This document shows, piece after piece, positions 35,918-46,216 of a stretch of 64,000 bases of DNA (the first letter of the stretch is position 1; every line of letters starts with the position of its first letter). The notes beneath the pieces were generated by a model. The model did no database searches. It was not told the DNA's origin and saw only the letters and a list, made by a program, of their open reading frames with translations. The DNA is from JAKACA01 sp050010115. Lineage in GTDB: Bacteria > Actinomycetota > Acidimicrobiia > Acidimicrobiales > Bog-793. The stretch spans positions 16,285 to 80,284 of the forward strand of contig JBEKLQ010000008.1 of NCBI GenBank assembly GCA_050010115.1. The letters are read 5' to 3'. Made by a program: the position numbers and the translations under genes.

Positions 35918-35994
35918 CGCCCGCCGGCGGGCCGGCGGGGCCGGCGGGGCCGGCTTGAGACTCGCAACATACCGCCGGTGTTCGTCGTCCGGCA

Positions 35995-37656
35995 TCACGA
36001 TGTGCCGGTGAAGGCGGCGACGGCGTCCTCGACGGTGGAGAAGAGATGGGGGCCGATGTCCTGCAACAGCCCGCTGTGCTTCAGATCGTGATGGACAAGG
36101 TGAGAAGACCGGGCGATCCCGAGCGTCACCCCTTGCTGCTTCAGCTCGGTCGTCAGCGCACCGAGCGCTGCGGCCCCGGTGAAATCGATGTCGGAGATCG
36201 CGTCGGCGTCCAGCACGAGAGCGCGCACTTTCGGTTGGGTTTGCTCGAGGATGGTCCGTACCCTCAACCTGACGTAGTCGGCGTTGCCGTACCACACCGG
36301 CGCGTAGACCAAATACACGACTACGCCGGGGACCTGCTCGGTCGGGCGGCCGATGTCGGTGGGGATCCAATGGTCGGTGCCCACTTCACGACCGAGAACG
36401 GCGTCACGGGGGCGGGCGTTGCGGCGGACGCGGTCTGCAAGCGACACCCCCATCGCCAGGACGGCGCCTTGCTCGATCCCGAGCAGCGCCACCGTGAGCA
36501 ACGTCACCGCGGCGACGGCGAATTCCAACCGGTCGTAGCCGGCGATGGATCGCAGCACGCGGACGCGGAACAGCCGGGTGGCGACGAAGATCAGGATCGC
36601 TCCCAGCGTCGCTTTCGGCAGGTCCGTTAGCAGCCCCGTCGCCAGGAGGACCACGCCGAGGACGACGGCGGCGGCCACCACGCTGGTCAGCTGCGACCGA
36701 CCACCCGCCGTCGTGACGACAGCCGTCCGCGGCGGGCTCGAGTTGACGGGGAAGGCGCCGCTCACCCCGGCGACCAGGCTTCCCGCCCCGATCGCCATCA
36801 GATCCTGGTTGAAGTCCTCGGTGGCAGGTGCGCCCGCGCTCGACGCCCGGACCGTGGCAGCCGTCTGAGCCACACAGAGGAACGTGATCGTCAGTGCCGG
36901 TGCCGCGAGTCCGCGGATGTCCGCCCACGATGCAGTCGGGATCGCGAAGGACGGGAGGCCTCCGTGGATCGACCCGAGCACGGGCACGCCCCGCGCCTTG
37001 AGGTCGGTGCCGGCGACGACGAGGATCGATGCGACCAGCCCGATCAGCGCGCCGGGAATGCGACGGTCCACCTTCTCGGCGACGACGATCACAGCCAGCA
37101 CGACCACCGCGATCCCGACAGCCCAGCCGTTGGTGTGGCCGATCTGATCGACCACCGTCCGAACACGACCGATCGTCGTCGTGCCTCCGCCGACCAGGCC
37201 GAGGACAACGGGCACCTGCCGGACGAGGATCTCGACAGCGATGCCGGCCAGGACCCCGGTGATGACCGGGGTCGAGAAGAAGTCCGATATCCACCCGAGC
37301 CGCAGCAGGCCGACAACGATCAAGAGCCCGCCGACCACCAGTGCCAGCAGCGACACGAGATGCGTGTACTCCGGGGTGCCGGCGACAACGACCGCGGCGA
37401 CACCGGCAGCGATCACTGGGGCCGTCGTGGAATCGGCCCCGACGGACATCTGGCCACTGCGACCGAGCAGCGCGAACATCACCGATCCGGCCACGAACGC
37501 ATAGAGACCGGCGACAGCCGGCATGCCGGCGAGGTGAGCAGTCGCCATCTGCTCGGGAATGGCGATCGCCACCAGTGTCAGGCCGGCTAGGACGTCAGGC
37601 CCGAGCCATGACTTCCGGTAGCCACGGAACGTCGGCGGGATCACCGGGACTCTCAC
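35995..37656 (-). CDS. SulP-family anion transporter with STAS domain
   Basis: 553 residues. About 11-14 membrane segments occupy residues 20-400, opening with the SulP signature in the first segment (SWLGPDVLAGLTLVAIAIPEQ). The C-terminal STAS domain (about 440-550) contains DADAISDIDFTGAAAL. It imports sulfate, bicarbonate or related anions; specificity cannot be read. ATG at 37656. Confidence 0.93.
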   Translation of the reverse strand: MRVPVIPPTFRGYRKSWLGPDVLAGLTLVAIAIPEQMATAHLAGMPAVAGLYAFVAGSVMFALLGRSGQMSVGADSTTAPVIAAGVAAVVVAGTPEYTHLVSLLALVVGGLLIVVGLLRLGWISDFFSTPVITGVLAGIAVEILVRQVPVVLGLVGGGTTTIGRVRTVVDQIGHTNGWAVGIAVVVLAVIVVAEKVDRRIPGALIGLVASILVVAGTDLKARGVPVLGSIHGGLPSFAIPTASWADIRGLAAPALTITFLCVAQTAATVRASSAGAPATEDFNQDLMAIGAGSLVAGVSGAFPVNSSPPRTAVVTTAGGRSQLTSVVAAAVVLGVVLLATGLLTDLPKATLGAILIFVATRLFRVRVLRSIAGYDRLEFAVAAVTLLTVALLGIEQGAVLAMGVSLADRVRRNARPRDAVLGREVGTDHWIPTDIGRPTEQVPGVVVYLVYAPVWYGNADYVRLRVRTILEQTQPKVRALVLDADAISDIDFTGAAALGALTTELKQQGVTLGIARSSHLVHHDLKHSGLLQDIGPHLFSTVEDAVAAFTGTS

Positions 37657-37679
37657 GCCCGAATCCTTAGCACCCCACG

Positions 37680-38921
37680 TCAGGTGACAGGAGCTACGGC
37701 GCGGTAGGTCCCCATGATCCGGGCCGTCGCCGCGATCGCCGCCGCATAGGACTCGTGGTACTGCCCGTAGTGCGGGAAGTTCGGATCGAAGGTGAGGAGA
37801 AGATCGGCGACGTTAACCTCGAAGATCTGAACGTGAACCTTGACGCTCGCCTCGAGCAGCGGCGGCAGGAGGCCTTCGTTTTCTGCACCGCTGATGGGCG
37901 TCGTGGCGTTGAGATCCTGCACGTACAGCGGCACCTTGCCGGCGTATTGGTCGTACAGCTGGCACCAGTTGAACTCGTCGCAGGGAACCTTGGACAAGAT
38001 ATCTGTCGCCTCGACTCCCGTCAGGCTCTCCACGCCGAAGCCGATCCCCAAGGCCGCCGCTTGTCGTGCCTCCTCGGCGATCGGTGGGAAGTTCGACGCG
38101 TCGCTCAAGCCGATCACGAGGGGCCGGCGAGAGTGCAACGAGCCCAAGAAGGCGATCATCTGCTGGATGTAGACGGGCCACGCGGTCCGATACCCGGCCG
38201 CATCCCAGGCGGAACCGCAAGCCGGCTTTACGATCTGCTCAGGCCAGAGCACACCTTCTGCGTCGGTACCGAGACCGAAGCGCATATACCCCACGTTGGG
38301 GTCGTCACCGAAGTGTTTGACGGCGGCGGCGATGAACGCCTTCCAATTGTCCTCGTAGCCGGGCTGCCACAACACCGGAGTCGGGCGGGTGCGAGGACAC
38401 GTGATCATCTTCACCTGGTCTCTCACGTACTGGGGCGTGTCATCCGGAGTGCTGCTCACGCCTTCGCCGGTCCCACTGAAGAGCAGGTTGACGATCTTGC
38501 CAGCCCTTGCCCAAGGAGCGATCCGATTGTCCACGACACTCCAGTTGTAACGAGTTCGGGCCCCCGGACCGTTGTCGATCTCGTTCCATTGGAAGCCCAT
38601 CGAGGCGCCACAGATGTCAGGGTTCTGCAGTAGGTACCGGTTGACTTCGCCGGCTCGCCGCCCATGCGTACCGCTCCACCCGCCGAAGGCGAAGATGCCG
38701 TGCGGTCCGGATACGTCGGCAACGCGGGAATCGCTGGGCGCGTTGGGCGCAGAACAAGCGACGGTGCCCGTGACCTGGGTCGGCCCGTGATCCTGGGCGA
38801 AGATGACGACCGCCGCCAGAGCCAGGACGACGATGCAGGCGACGATGCGAAAGGCGCGTCGAGCGGGACGAGCCTGAACGCTTCGAGGCGGGCGTGCCGG
38901 TGGCAAGGGTGGGTTGGTCAT
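37680..38921 (-). CDS. Exported glycosidase-like TIM-barrel protein
   Basis: 413 residues. A signal-anchor helix (RAFRIVACIVVLALAAVVIF, about 22-41) is followed by an extracytoplasmic domain. VNRYLLQNPDICG, FQWNEIDNGPG, YNWSVVDNRI and VNLLFSGTG resemble beta-galactosidase/GH42-like barrels. Catalytic acids cannot be assigned with confidence. The ATG at 38921 (MTNPPLPPA) puts the membrane helix near the N-terminus. It lies 23 bp upstream of sulP start on the same strand. Confidence 0.65.
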   Translation of the reverse strand: MTNPPLPPARPPRSVQARPARRAFRIVACIVVLALAAVVIFAQDHGPTQVTGTVACSAPNAPSDSRVADVSGPHGIFAFGGWSGTHGRRAGEVNRYLLQNPDICGASMGFQWNEIDNGPGARTRYNWSVVDNRIAPWARAGKIVNLLFSGTGEGVSSTPDDTPQYVRDQVKMITCPRTRPTPVLWQPGYEDNWKAFIAAAVKHFGDDPNVGYMRFGLGTDAEGVLWPEQIVKPACGSAWDAAGYRTAWPVYIQQMIAFLGSLHSRRPLVIGLSDASNFPPIAEEARQAAALGIGFGVESLTGVEATDILSKVPCDEFNWCQLYDQYAGKVPLYVQDLNATTPISGAENEGLLPPLLEASVKVHVQIFEVNVADLLLTFDPNFPHYGQYHESYAAAIAATARIMGTYRAVAPVT

Positions 38922-38988
38922 GTCTCTGAGGCTTATCGGAAGTCTTTCAGGTACCGCCGCCTCCGAGGGCCCGCGGCCCCCCGATGGC

Positions 38989-40473
38989 CTAGTGCCTTGG
39001 GTGACGGCTCGCCACAGCCGGCCGGGCAACCCGGCGCTTCGGCGCCCGCGCTTTGATTCCGCGCTGGCGGCCGAGCTCGACGAGCGCGCAGTCGCGGAGC
39101 TCCTCGATCCCCGATGTCACCGCCGACGCGAGCACACCGACATCCTGCATCGTCTCGTAGTCACCGGTGATCCCGAAAAACAGGTTCCCGTTGTAGGACA
39201 AGATGGCCGTGCCCACACGCAGCCCGTGGCTGATCGGGACGAAGGGACGGTACTCGAGCATCTCGTGACCGAGGCAGTACAGGGGGAACTGCGGGCCGGG
39301 CACGTTCGTCGTCACCGTGTTGAGCGAGTGCTGCCCGAGCACTCCCATGGAGCGGATCAACATCCGGCTGATGGGGCCGACGACCATCGGGGGGGCGAGG
39401 TTGCCGATCGTCGTGACCGCCTCGCCGGCTTCCGAGACGTGGGACGACTTCAGCTCGGTCATCTGAGCGTGCACGAGCTGGAGACGCTCGACCGGGTCGT
39501 CAACGTGCACCGGGAGCTCGTAGAGCAGGGCCGAGACCCGGTTGTCCGGCACTCCGTGACCGTCGTCGTGGCGCGTCGACACCGGCACGAGCGAGCGGAC
39601 CACGGCCCGGTCGGCGTCGTCGCCGCGCTCGGTGAGCAGCACCCGGTAGCCGCCCGACACCGCGGCCAGCACGACGTCGTTCACCGTGCCGCCGAAGGCG
39701 GAGCGGATCACCTTCACATCCGCGAGGCTGGCCGACGAATGCGCCCACGACCTGTGAGGACCGATCGAGCCCTCGATCGACAGCGGCCGGGTCGGCGCGA
39801 GGCTGCGGATGAACCGGACAGCTCCCTCGGCGGTCTGAAGGCTCGAGCGGATCATGTCGACCGGATGGCCCATGGCGGCGGGGAGGCCTCTGGCTGTCGC
39901 CAGCGTGTCCGATACGAGCCCACCCCAGGCGTCGAGCACCTTCACCGCACCCGGGGGCTCCGGGCGCGGTGTCCAGGGCCGTGGCTCGCCGACGGTGGCG
40001 TCTGCCTCGAAACCCAACAGGACCGTGAGCAGTTCGACGCCGGCGACCCCGTCGACCATGCAGTGGTGAATCTTGAACACGACCGCCCAGCGCCCGCCCT
40101 CGAGACCCTCGACGAGCCACGTCTCCCACAGCGGGCGCTCGCGATCCAGCGGCTGGGACATGATCCGTCCCATCAGGCGGCAGAACGCCGCATCGTCACC
40201 GGGAGCAGGCAGCGCCACCCGCCGGAGGTGGTAGTCGAGGTCAAAGTGCGGGTCGTCGACCCACACAGGGCGCCCCAGCTCGAACGGCACCCGACGGACA
40301 CGCTGGCGGTACCGCGGGATCTGGTGGAGCTTCGAGGCAACCAGCGCCCGGAGGTCGCGCGACGGCGGCGGTGGGTCGTCGAACACGCAAGCGCCGGCAA
40401 TGTGCATGTGGACCGTCCCGTCCTCAAGGTGAAGGAACTCCGTATCGAGCGCATTCAGTCGCTCCACGGCCAC
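38989..40473 (-). CDS. Wax ester synthase/diacylglycerol acyltransferase (WS/DGAT)
   Basis: 494 residues. Active-site HHxxxDG is present as KIHHCMVDGVAG (about residues 133-144). The N-terminal LNALDTEFLHLED and later VNDVVLAAVSGGYR, TNVPGPQFPLY and GDYETMQDV are WS/DGAT motifs. It esterifies acyl-CoA to diacylglycerol or fatty alcohol, making storage lipid at the membrane. GTG start. A basic C-terminal tail (~25 residues) extends past the usual end. Divergent from a second WS/DGAT. Confidence 0.95.
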   Translation of the reverse strand: MAVERLNALDTEFLHLEDGTVHMHIAGACVFDDPPPPSRDLRALVASKLHQIPRYRQRVRRVPFELGRPVWVDDPHFDLDYHLRRVALPAPGDDAAFCRLMGRIMSQPLDRERPLWETWLVEGLEGGRWAVVFKIHHCMVDGVAGVELLTVLLGFEADATVGEPRPWTPRPEPPGAVKVLDAWGGLVSDTLATARGLPAAMGHPVDMIRSSLQTAEGAVRFIRSLAPTRPLSIEGSIGPHRSWAHSSASLADVKVIRSAFGGTVNDVVLAAVSGGYRVLLTERGDDADRAVVRSLVPVSTRHDDGHGVPDNRVSALLYELPVHVDDPVERLQLVHAQMTELKSSHVSEAGEAVTTIGNLAPPMVVGPISRMLIRSMGVLGQHSLNTVTTNVPGPQFPLYCLGHEMLEYRPFVPISHGLRVGTAILSYNGNLFFGITGDYETMQDVGVLASAVTSGIEELRDCALVELGRQRGIKARAPKRRVARPAVASRHPRH

Positions 40474-40700
40474 CGCCCTTCTCGGTCCATCTCGTCGGCC
40501 ACCTCGGCCGCCTCAGCCTCCTCAGGCACGATACGGCCGGTGACGCCCCCGGGACAGAGTCCTTCGGCAGGAGATTCTCGGAAACTGGCCGGGCAGCTCG
40601 CGGCATCGTCGCCCCGCGCAAATACGTGACCTTCGCCTCTAAAGACGGCGACCGCCGTGCCGTACGTTAAGCGGTAGTGCTCTGCTTCGAGGAGGCAATG

Positions 40701-42155
40701 ATGAGCGAGCGCACCGAATTGTTCATGCGGGACACCGACGCGTTCTCGTGGTACCTGGAGAAGGATCCGGGCCTTCGATCGACTATCGTCGCCGTCGCCT
40801 GGCTCGACCAGCGGCCGAATTTCGACGTGGTCGCTGCCAGGTTGGAGCGGGCGACCAGGCTGGTCCCGCGGTTCCGGCAGCGCCCCGTCCAGCCACCCGG
40901 TCGGCTCTCCCCGCCGCGCTGGGTCGACACGGACTTCGACCTGTCATGGCATCTGCGCCGGATCGAATCCCCCAAGCCGCACACTGCTGCCACGGTGATC
41001 GACTTTGCCCGGATCGAGGCGATGGCTGGTTTTGATCTGGCGCGGCCACTGTGGCAATTCACGCTCATCGAGCACCTGGTCGGCGGCCATGCCGCATTGG
41101 TCATGAAGGTCCATCACTCGCTGACCGACGGCATCGGCGGCATGCAGCTGGCGTTCTTGTTGTTCGAGACCACGAAGCAGTCCGACCTCGGCGAGGAGAT
41201 CGCGGTGCCCCAGGCTGGCGAGACGGAGCCGGGCACGGTCGAGCTCGTCCGGGAGTCGCTCGCCTACGACTGGCACCGGGTGTTCGAGACCGTCCGCCAC
41301 GGGCTGTCTGACGCCCTCCCTACAGCGGCACACGTCGCACGGGATCCCGTGCGCTCGACGTCTGACGCCCTGGCAACCGCACGCGCGATCGGTCGATTCG
41401 TGCAGCCGGTCCCCGACACCCTCTCACAGGTGATGACGGGCCGGAGCCTCGGGCGGCACCTCGACATGATGGCCGTGGACGTCCACGATCTGAAACGGGC
41501 GGCAGGCGCCGCGGGAGGCACGCTCAACGACGCCTTCGTGTCCTCGGTCACCGGCGGGCTGCGTCGCTACCACGAGCGTCACGGTGTCTCGGTCGGAGAG
41601 CTCAGGATCACCCTGCCGATCTCGATCCGCAAGGAGGGCGACCCGGCCGCGGGAAACCGCATCACCCTCGAGCGGTTCAAGGTACCCGTCGGGGTGGCCG
41701 ACCCTGCCAAGCGCATACGGCTCACCGGCCAGCGATGCCGTGCGGCTCGCGACGACCGAGCCCTGCCGCTGACGAATGCCATTGCCGGCACGCTGAACCT
41801 TCTCCCGTCGGCGGTCGTCGGAGGCATGCTCAAGCACGTCGACTTCCTGGCGAGCAACGTGCCAGGTATCAACATCCCGATCTATCTCGGCGGAGCACCG
41901 GTCTCGGGGTACTACGCCTTCGGGCCGACGATCGGCTCGTCGGTGAACGTCACCCTGCTCACCTACAACGGGACGTGCTGCGTGGCCATCACGATCGACA
42001 CCGCTGCGGTGCCCGACTACGAAGTGCTCATGGAGTGCTTCCGCGAGGGTTTCGAAGAAGTGCTCGAGCTGGCGGGCGATCACTGTCCCGCCGAGCTACC
42101 ACTGCGGAAGGGCGGCTCGGGCGCGCCGTCTCGGCGCGTCGCGGCAATTGCCTAG
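40701..42155 (+). CDS. Wax ester synthase/diacylglycerol acyltransferase (WS/DGAT), second copy
   Basis: 484 residues. HHxxxDG is KVHHSLTDGIGG; MRDTDAFSWYLEKDP, LNDAFVSSVTGGLRRY and SNVPGINIPIYLGG complete the family pattern. Sequence is clearly different from its divergent neighbour, so this is not a recent tandem duplicate; the copies may have different substrates. The ATG at 40701 is 5 nt after GAGGAGG; ATG at 40698 is the alternative. The 227-bp divergent spacer could carry shared regulation. Confidence 0.95.
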   Translation: MSERTELFMRDTDAFSWYLEKDPGLRSTIVAVAWLDQRPNFDVVAARLERATRLVPRFRQRPVQPPGRLSPPRWVDTDFDLSWHLRRIESPKPHTAATVIDFARIEAMAGFDLARPLWQFTLIEHLVGGHAALVMKVHHSLTDGIGGMQLAFLLFETTKQSDLGEEIAVPQAGETEPGTVELVRESLAYDWHRVFETVRHGLSDALPTAAHVARDPVRSTSDALATARAIGRFVQPVPDTLSQVMTGRSLGRHLDMMAVDVHDLKRAAGAAGGTLNDAFVSSVTGGLRRYHERHGVSVGELRITLPISIRKEGDPAAGNRITLERFKVPVGVADPAKRIRLTGQRCRAARDDRALPLTNAIAGTLNLLPSAVVGGMLKHVDFLASNVPGINIPIYLGGAPVSGYYAFGPTIGSSVNVTLLTYNGTCCVAITIDTAAVPDYEVLMECFREGFEEVLELAGDHCPAELPLRKGGSGAPSRRVAAIA

Positions 42156-42293
42156 GGCGGCAGCCTGGGGTCGGATGGCTAGGGTGCCGTGCCTGCTCCC
42201 GTGGCGCGGTGGGCACGAGTGGACAGGCCGGCGCGTCGCTGTATCCCGATACGAACGTGACCTACGGTCCGCGACGGAGGGACGGCGCGGGCG

Positions 42294-43484
42294 CTACTCG
42301 CCTCGCAGGCGCAGCGCGGTCCGCCAACCCAACCGGGCTCCGCCCCGAACAATTGCTGCTGAGTAGACGCGAGCGGCGAGCCGCTCCATGCCGTAGATCG
42401 ATGCCGCCATGAGGAGTACGTCCAGCACGATCTCCCAGGCTGAGACGTGGCCGAGGGCAATCCTGGCCGGCATCAGAGCCGGCGCGAATGGCGGGACGAA
42501 CGAGAGCAGGCGTATCCACCATGCGCTCGGCTCGGCGATCGTCAAGTACACCAGGAGAAAGCCTCCGACCAGTGGCATCGCGACCGGCAAGGAGACGAAC
42601 TGGACCTCTTCCTGCCTCGCCACCATCGAGCCAACTGCTGCGAAGGCGAACGAGTAGAGCGCGAAGCCCAACAGGAACCACAGCAAGATCGACGGCAAGA
42701 GCACCCAGACAGTCGACGAGATGACCGCACCCTTGACCACGGCATTGGCGATGAGCCCGGCGACGACGGCGATACCGAGCTGGGCGAGAGCGCACACGCC
42801 GATTCCCAGGACCTTTCCGGACAACAGCTGCCTCGGTCGGACTGCTGCCAGCAGGACCTCGGCCGTGCGGGACGTCTTCTCTTGGGCCACGCCACTAGCA
42901 ACGGCGCCGCCGTACAAGCCGAGACTGATGTACAGGAGCAAGCCGGCGGCGAGGGCTGCTACAGAACGGGCTGCTTGGTTCACCGGCGGGGGCTCGAGCG
43001 CAGCGGTCGAGAGCGGCACCGGCTCCAACGCTGCCAGAATCTTCGAGAGAGGCACGCCGGCATCTGTGAGTGCCTGCCGCTGATGAGCTCGGTCAATGGT
43101 CGCTTGCAGCAACGCGCCGATCGTGGGCGAGAGGGTCTGCTGCACTTCCGCTACAGCCGAGTGAGCACCAATGCTCACGGCGACGTCAACTGATCCATTC
43201 TTCACCATCGACCGGGCGGCGTCGTCGTCGGCGATGTCGACGACCCGGATCTTCACGTCTGCCACCTTGGCCGTGGCTTGGAGAGCAGGCCCGATGGCCT
43301 GGGCTGACGGGCCGATCAAGCCGACGACGGTCGGAGCCGAGGACGACCGGACGAGAGTGGGGATGACGATCAGCGCCACGACGAGCACGGTGGTGACCGC
43401 GGTCATGACCCGCGTCAAGCGGCTCTGCAGTCGCTCAGCGATCTCTCGTCCGGCTACGAGCCGAACCGTCGGAGTCCGGTTCAT
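42294..43484 (-). CDS. ABC-2 type exporter permease
   Basis: 396 residues. One N-terminal membrane helix (about 26-46), an external domain (50-170), then five to six helices (about 172-195, 225-250, 258-280, 295-315, 340-360). The GxVASGVAQEKTSRTAEVLLAAVRP segment is the NatB/ABC-2 signature. The ATG at 43484 overlaps the stop of the ATPase gene (ATGA, 43481-43484). Likely sodium or drug export; substrate unknown. Confidence 0.92.
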   Translation of the reverse strand: MNRTPTVRLVAGREIAERLQSRLTRVMTAVTTVLVVALIVIPTLVRSSSAPTVVGLIGPSAQAIGPALQATAKVADVKIRVVDIADDDAARSMVKNGSVDVAVSIGAHSAVAEVQQTLSPTIGALLQATIDRAHQRQALTDAGVPLSKILAALEPVPLSTAALEPPPVNQAARSVAALAAGLLLYISLGLYGGAVASGVAQEKTSRTAEVLLAAVRPRQLLSGKVLGIGVCALAQLGIAVVAGLIANAVVKGAVISSTVWVLLPSILLWFLLGFALYSFAFAAVGSMVARQEEVQFVSLPVAMPLVGGFLLVYLTIAEPSAWWIRLLSFVPPFAPALMPARIALGHVSAWEIVLDVLLMAASIYGMERLAARVYSAAIVRGGARLGWRTALRLRGE

Positions 43485-44362
43485 GACACGAGCTGGCGGT
43501 AGATGTCCGCCAGCCCCCCGGACTCGAATCCAAAGTGTTCGACCGGGCCGGCTGCCTGTGCCGCTCGCAGGATCGATTGGGGATCGGCATGGGTCCCCAG
43601 AGCCAGGATCACGCCGTCGGCATCCTGGCGGAGCACCCGGGCCCCCGACAGCTCGGCGGTCCACTCCGTGAGCCCCTCGACCTTGACACGTAGCTGAAGC
43701 GGGAATCGAGCCCGCAGCTCCGCGAGGGTCCCGGAGGCGAGGACGCGTCCCTCTTCCAGGATGACAACCCGTTCGCAGAGACGCTCGACGAGATCGAGCT
43801 GGTGGCTCGAGAACAGGATCGGTTTCCCTCGTTGCGCCTCTGCGAGGAGGATCTCGGAAAGGGCGTCCACTGCAGCCGGGTCGAGCCCCGCAAACGGCTC
43901 GTCCAGCACGAGGAGCTCCGGGTCGTGAACGAGAGCCACGGCAAGCTGCACTCGTTGCTGGTTGCCATGGGAGAGCGCAACGACCTTGTCCAGTTCGCGG
44001 CCGGCGAGGCCGAGCAGCGTGAGCCAGTGCTGGGCCTTGTCCCGGGCGGTGGCCGGGTCAAACCCATGGAGCCGAGCGAAGTAAGCCACCTGATCGATGA
44101 TCCGCATCTGCGGGTAGAGGCCACGTTCCTCTGGCATGTAGCCAAAACGCAGCCAATCCTCCCGTCCAACGGCGTGACCGGACCAGCGGATGTCACCACT
44201 TTCCGGCCGAAGGATACCCATCACAGCTCGCATGGTCGTCGTCTTGCCGGCTCCATTGCGTCCGACCAGTCCGACGATCTCGCCCGGGGCCACAGCGGCA
44301 GTCAGCCGGTCCACGGCGACTCGTTCGCCGAATCGGTGGACGAGGTCGGAGATCTCAAGCAT
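43481..44362 (-). CDS. ABC transporter ATP-binding protein
   Basis: 293 residues with Walker A GRNGAGKTT, the Q-loop region GYMPEERGLYPQM, signature LSHGNQQRVQLA and Walker B LLVLDEPFAGLDP. The C-terminal ~70 residues form the regulatory tail common in NatA-type ATPases. It powers the permease to which it is translationally coupled. Confidence 0.95.
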   Translation of the reverse strand: MLEISDLVHRFGERVAVDRLTAAVAPGEIVGLVGRNGAGKTTTMRAVMGILRPESGDIRWSGHAVGREDWLRFGYMPEERGLYPQMRIIDQVAYFARLHGFDPATARDKAQHWLTLLGLAGRELDKVVALSHGNQQRVQLAVALVHDPELLVLDEPFAGLDPAAVDALSEILLAEAQRGKPILFSSHQLDLVERLCERVVILEEGRVLASGTLAELRARFPLQLRVKVEGLTEWTAELSGARVLRQDADGVILALGTHADPQSILRAAQAAGPVEHFGFESGGLADIYRQLVS

Positions 44363-44467
44363 GGTCGAACCCCACTTGCAACTGGTGGTACTTCCCAGGC
44401 ATGCGGGACCTCCCGCTAGGAACGCTTCAGACCAGGCACATCCACATCATGACCGCTCAGGCGGGGA

Positions 44468-44728
44468 TCAGATGTTGCGGAGGTCCTCGCTCGAGTAGGC
44501 ACGGAAGGCGATCAGCGTCCTCGTCCGGATGACCCCCTCGAGCGGCGCGATGCGCTCGGTCACGAGCTCCGCCAGCTCTTCGTGACTTTTCGCCCTCACG
44601 ATGGCGACGAGATCCTCGTCGCCGGCCACCGAGTAGGCGACGTCGACGCCAGGTACGTCGGCGAGCGCCTGCCCGAGAGCGGCGACATGATTCGGCTCGG
44701 CCGTGAGCAGCACGATGGCAGTGACCAT
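44468..44728 (-). CDS. Lrp/AsnC-type ligand-binding (RAM) domain protein
   Basis: 86 residues comprising only the alpha-beta RAM domain: TAIVLLTAEPNHV, VPGVDVAYSVAGDEDLVAIV and GVIRTRTLIAF. No DNA-binding domain. Stand-alone RAM proteins occur widely in actinobacteria and bind amino acids as oligomers. Confidence 0.9.
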   Translation of the reverse strand: MVTAIVLLTAEPNHVAALGQALADVPGVDVAYSVAGDEDLVAIVRAKSHEELAELVTERIAPLEGVIRTRTLIAFRAYSSEDLRNI

Positions 44729-44852
44729 GTCACTGGTCTACCGCGCCTGCGCAAGTCTCCGCGCCTACGGTTGACCACCTCGACGTCACGGAGAGCTACC
44801 TGACCGTACGCGACTCGACGACAGAGCACCTGACCGGCTGAACGGAGGAATC

Positions 44853-46214
44853 GTGAAGTTCGGAATCTTCTACGAGCACCAGCTGCCGCGGCCGTGGGAC
44901 GACCGGAGCGAGCAGCAGTTGATCAACGACGCTCTCGAACAAGTCGAGTTGGCCGACCGCCTGGGCATCCAGTACCTGTGGGAAGTCGAGCACCACTTCC
45001 TGGAGGAGTACTCACATTCGAGCGCCCCGGAGGTCTTCCTGGCGGCAGCCAGCCAGCGCACCGGGCAGATGCGTATCGGCCACGGGATCATCCAGACGGC
45101 GCCGGCGTACAACCACCCGGCTCGCACAGCCGAGCGGGTTGCGATGCTCGACCTCGTCTCGAACGGGCGTGTCGAGTTCGGGTCCGGCGAGTCCGGGTCG
45201 GAGGCCGAGCTGGGCGGTTTCCTACTGGACCCCGCCATGAAGCGCGAGGCGTGGCTCGAGGGCCTCGAAGTGGCGCTTCGCTGCATGGTGGAGTCGCCGT
45301 TCACGGGCGTCGAGGGCAAGTACGTCACGATGCCGCCCCGCAATGTTGTCCCGAAGCCGGTGCAGAAGCCTCACCCTCCGCTGTGGGTCGCCTGCAGCCG
45401 ACGCGACACGATCCTGCTGGCGGCGGAGAAGGGCATCGGCGCGCTCACCTTCGCCTTCATCGAGCCAGAGGATGCCAAGGCCTGGGTGGACGACTACGAG
45501 GCAACGGTCCGCACCAAGTGCGTTCCGGTGGGTTGGACGATCAATCCACAGGTGGCCTGCGTCACGCCGATGATGTGCGCTCACGACGAGGACGAGGCGA
45601 TCCGCCGCGGGCTCGAGGGAGCCAACTTCTTCGGTTACTCGCTGGCCCACTTCTACGTCTTCGGCGAGCACGTCCCCGCCCGCACGAATGTCTGGGAGGA
45701 GTTCAAGGACCGCCGGGGCAAGATGGGCTACTCGCCGGAGGCCGCCTTGGCGACGCGGCAGCAGACGCTCGGCGCCACGATCGCTTCTGGTGACGAGACC
45801 GGGCTGCGCGGTGCTGTCGGAACGCCGGAGCAACTGCGCGAATTCCTCCGGCGCTACGAAGAGGCCGGTGTGGACCAGCTGATCTTCGTGATGCAGGCGG
45901 GGAACAACCGCCACGAGCACATCATGGAGTCGATTGAGCTCTTCGGGTCCGAGGTTCTGCCGGAATTCGTCGAGCGGGACGAGGTCGCCAGCGTGGCGAA
46001 GGCGGAACGGTGGGCTCCGATCATCTCCGAAGCGCTCGCCCGCAAGCAGGACCGCTCGCCGGCCATGCCCGAGGGGTACGTCATGAAGGCGCTCCCGAAG
46101 CAGATGGTCGATGCCGCCAAGAGCGCCCAGGCGCAGAAGTGGCTCGACGAGCTTGCCGACAAGCAGGCGGCCGGCGTCGTCGACGAGGAGTTTCGCCGAC
46201 TCGTCGAGGGCTGA
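44853..46214 (+). CDS. LLM-class flavin-dependent oxidoreductase
   Basis: 453 residues, bacterial luciferase-like fold: KFGIFYEHQLPRPW, YLWEVEHHFLEEYSHSS, IGHGIIQTAPAYNHPAR and RVEFGSGESGSEAELGGF. Long C-terminal extension (about 370-450, charged, helical). It should oxidise a small molecule with FMNH2 or F420. GTG start with GGAGGAATC upstream. Confidence 0.92.
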   Translation: MKFGIFYEHQLPRPWDDRSEQQLINDALEQVELADRLGIQYLWEVEHHFLEEYSHSSAPEVFLAAASQRTGQMRIGHGIIQTAPAYNHPARTAERVAMLDLVSNGRVEFGSGESGSEAELGGFLLDPAMKREAWLEGLEVALRCMVESPFTGVEGKYVTMPPRNVVPKPVQKPHPPLWVACSRRDTILLAAEKGIGALTFAFIEPEDAKAWVDDYEATVRTKCVPVGWTINPQVACVTPMMCAHDEDEAIRRGLEGANFFGYSLAHFYVFGEHVPARTNVWEEFKDRRGKMGYSPEAALATRQQTLGATIASGDETGLRGAVGTPEQLREFLRRYEEAGVDQLIFVMQAGNNRHEHIMESIELFGSEVLPEFVERDEVASVAKAERWAPIISEALARKQDRSPAMPEGYVMKALPKQMVDAAKSAQAQKWLDELADKQAAGVVDEEFRRLVEG

Positions 46215-46216
46215 CT

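Noticed and set aside
35925..35953. GCCGGCGGG repeats after kbl as a CRISPR-like array
   Set aside because: Units are contiguous with no spacers; simple GC-rich repeat, perhaps part of a terminator.
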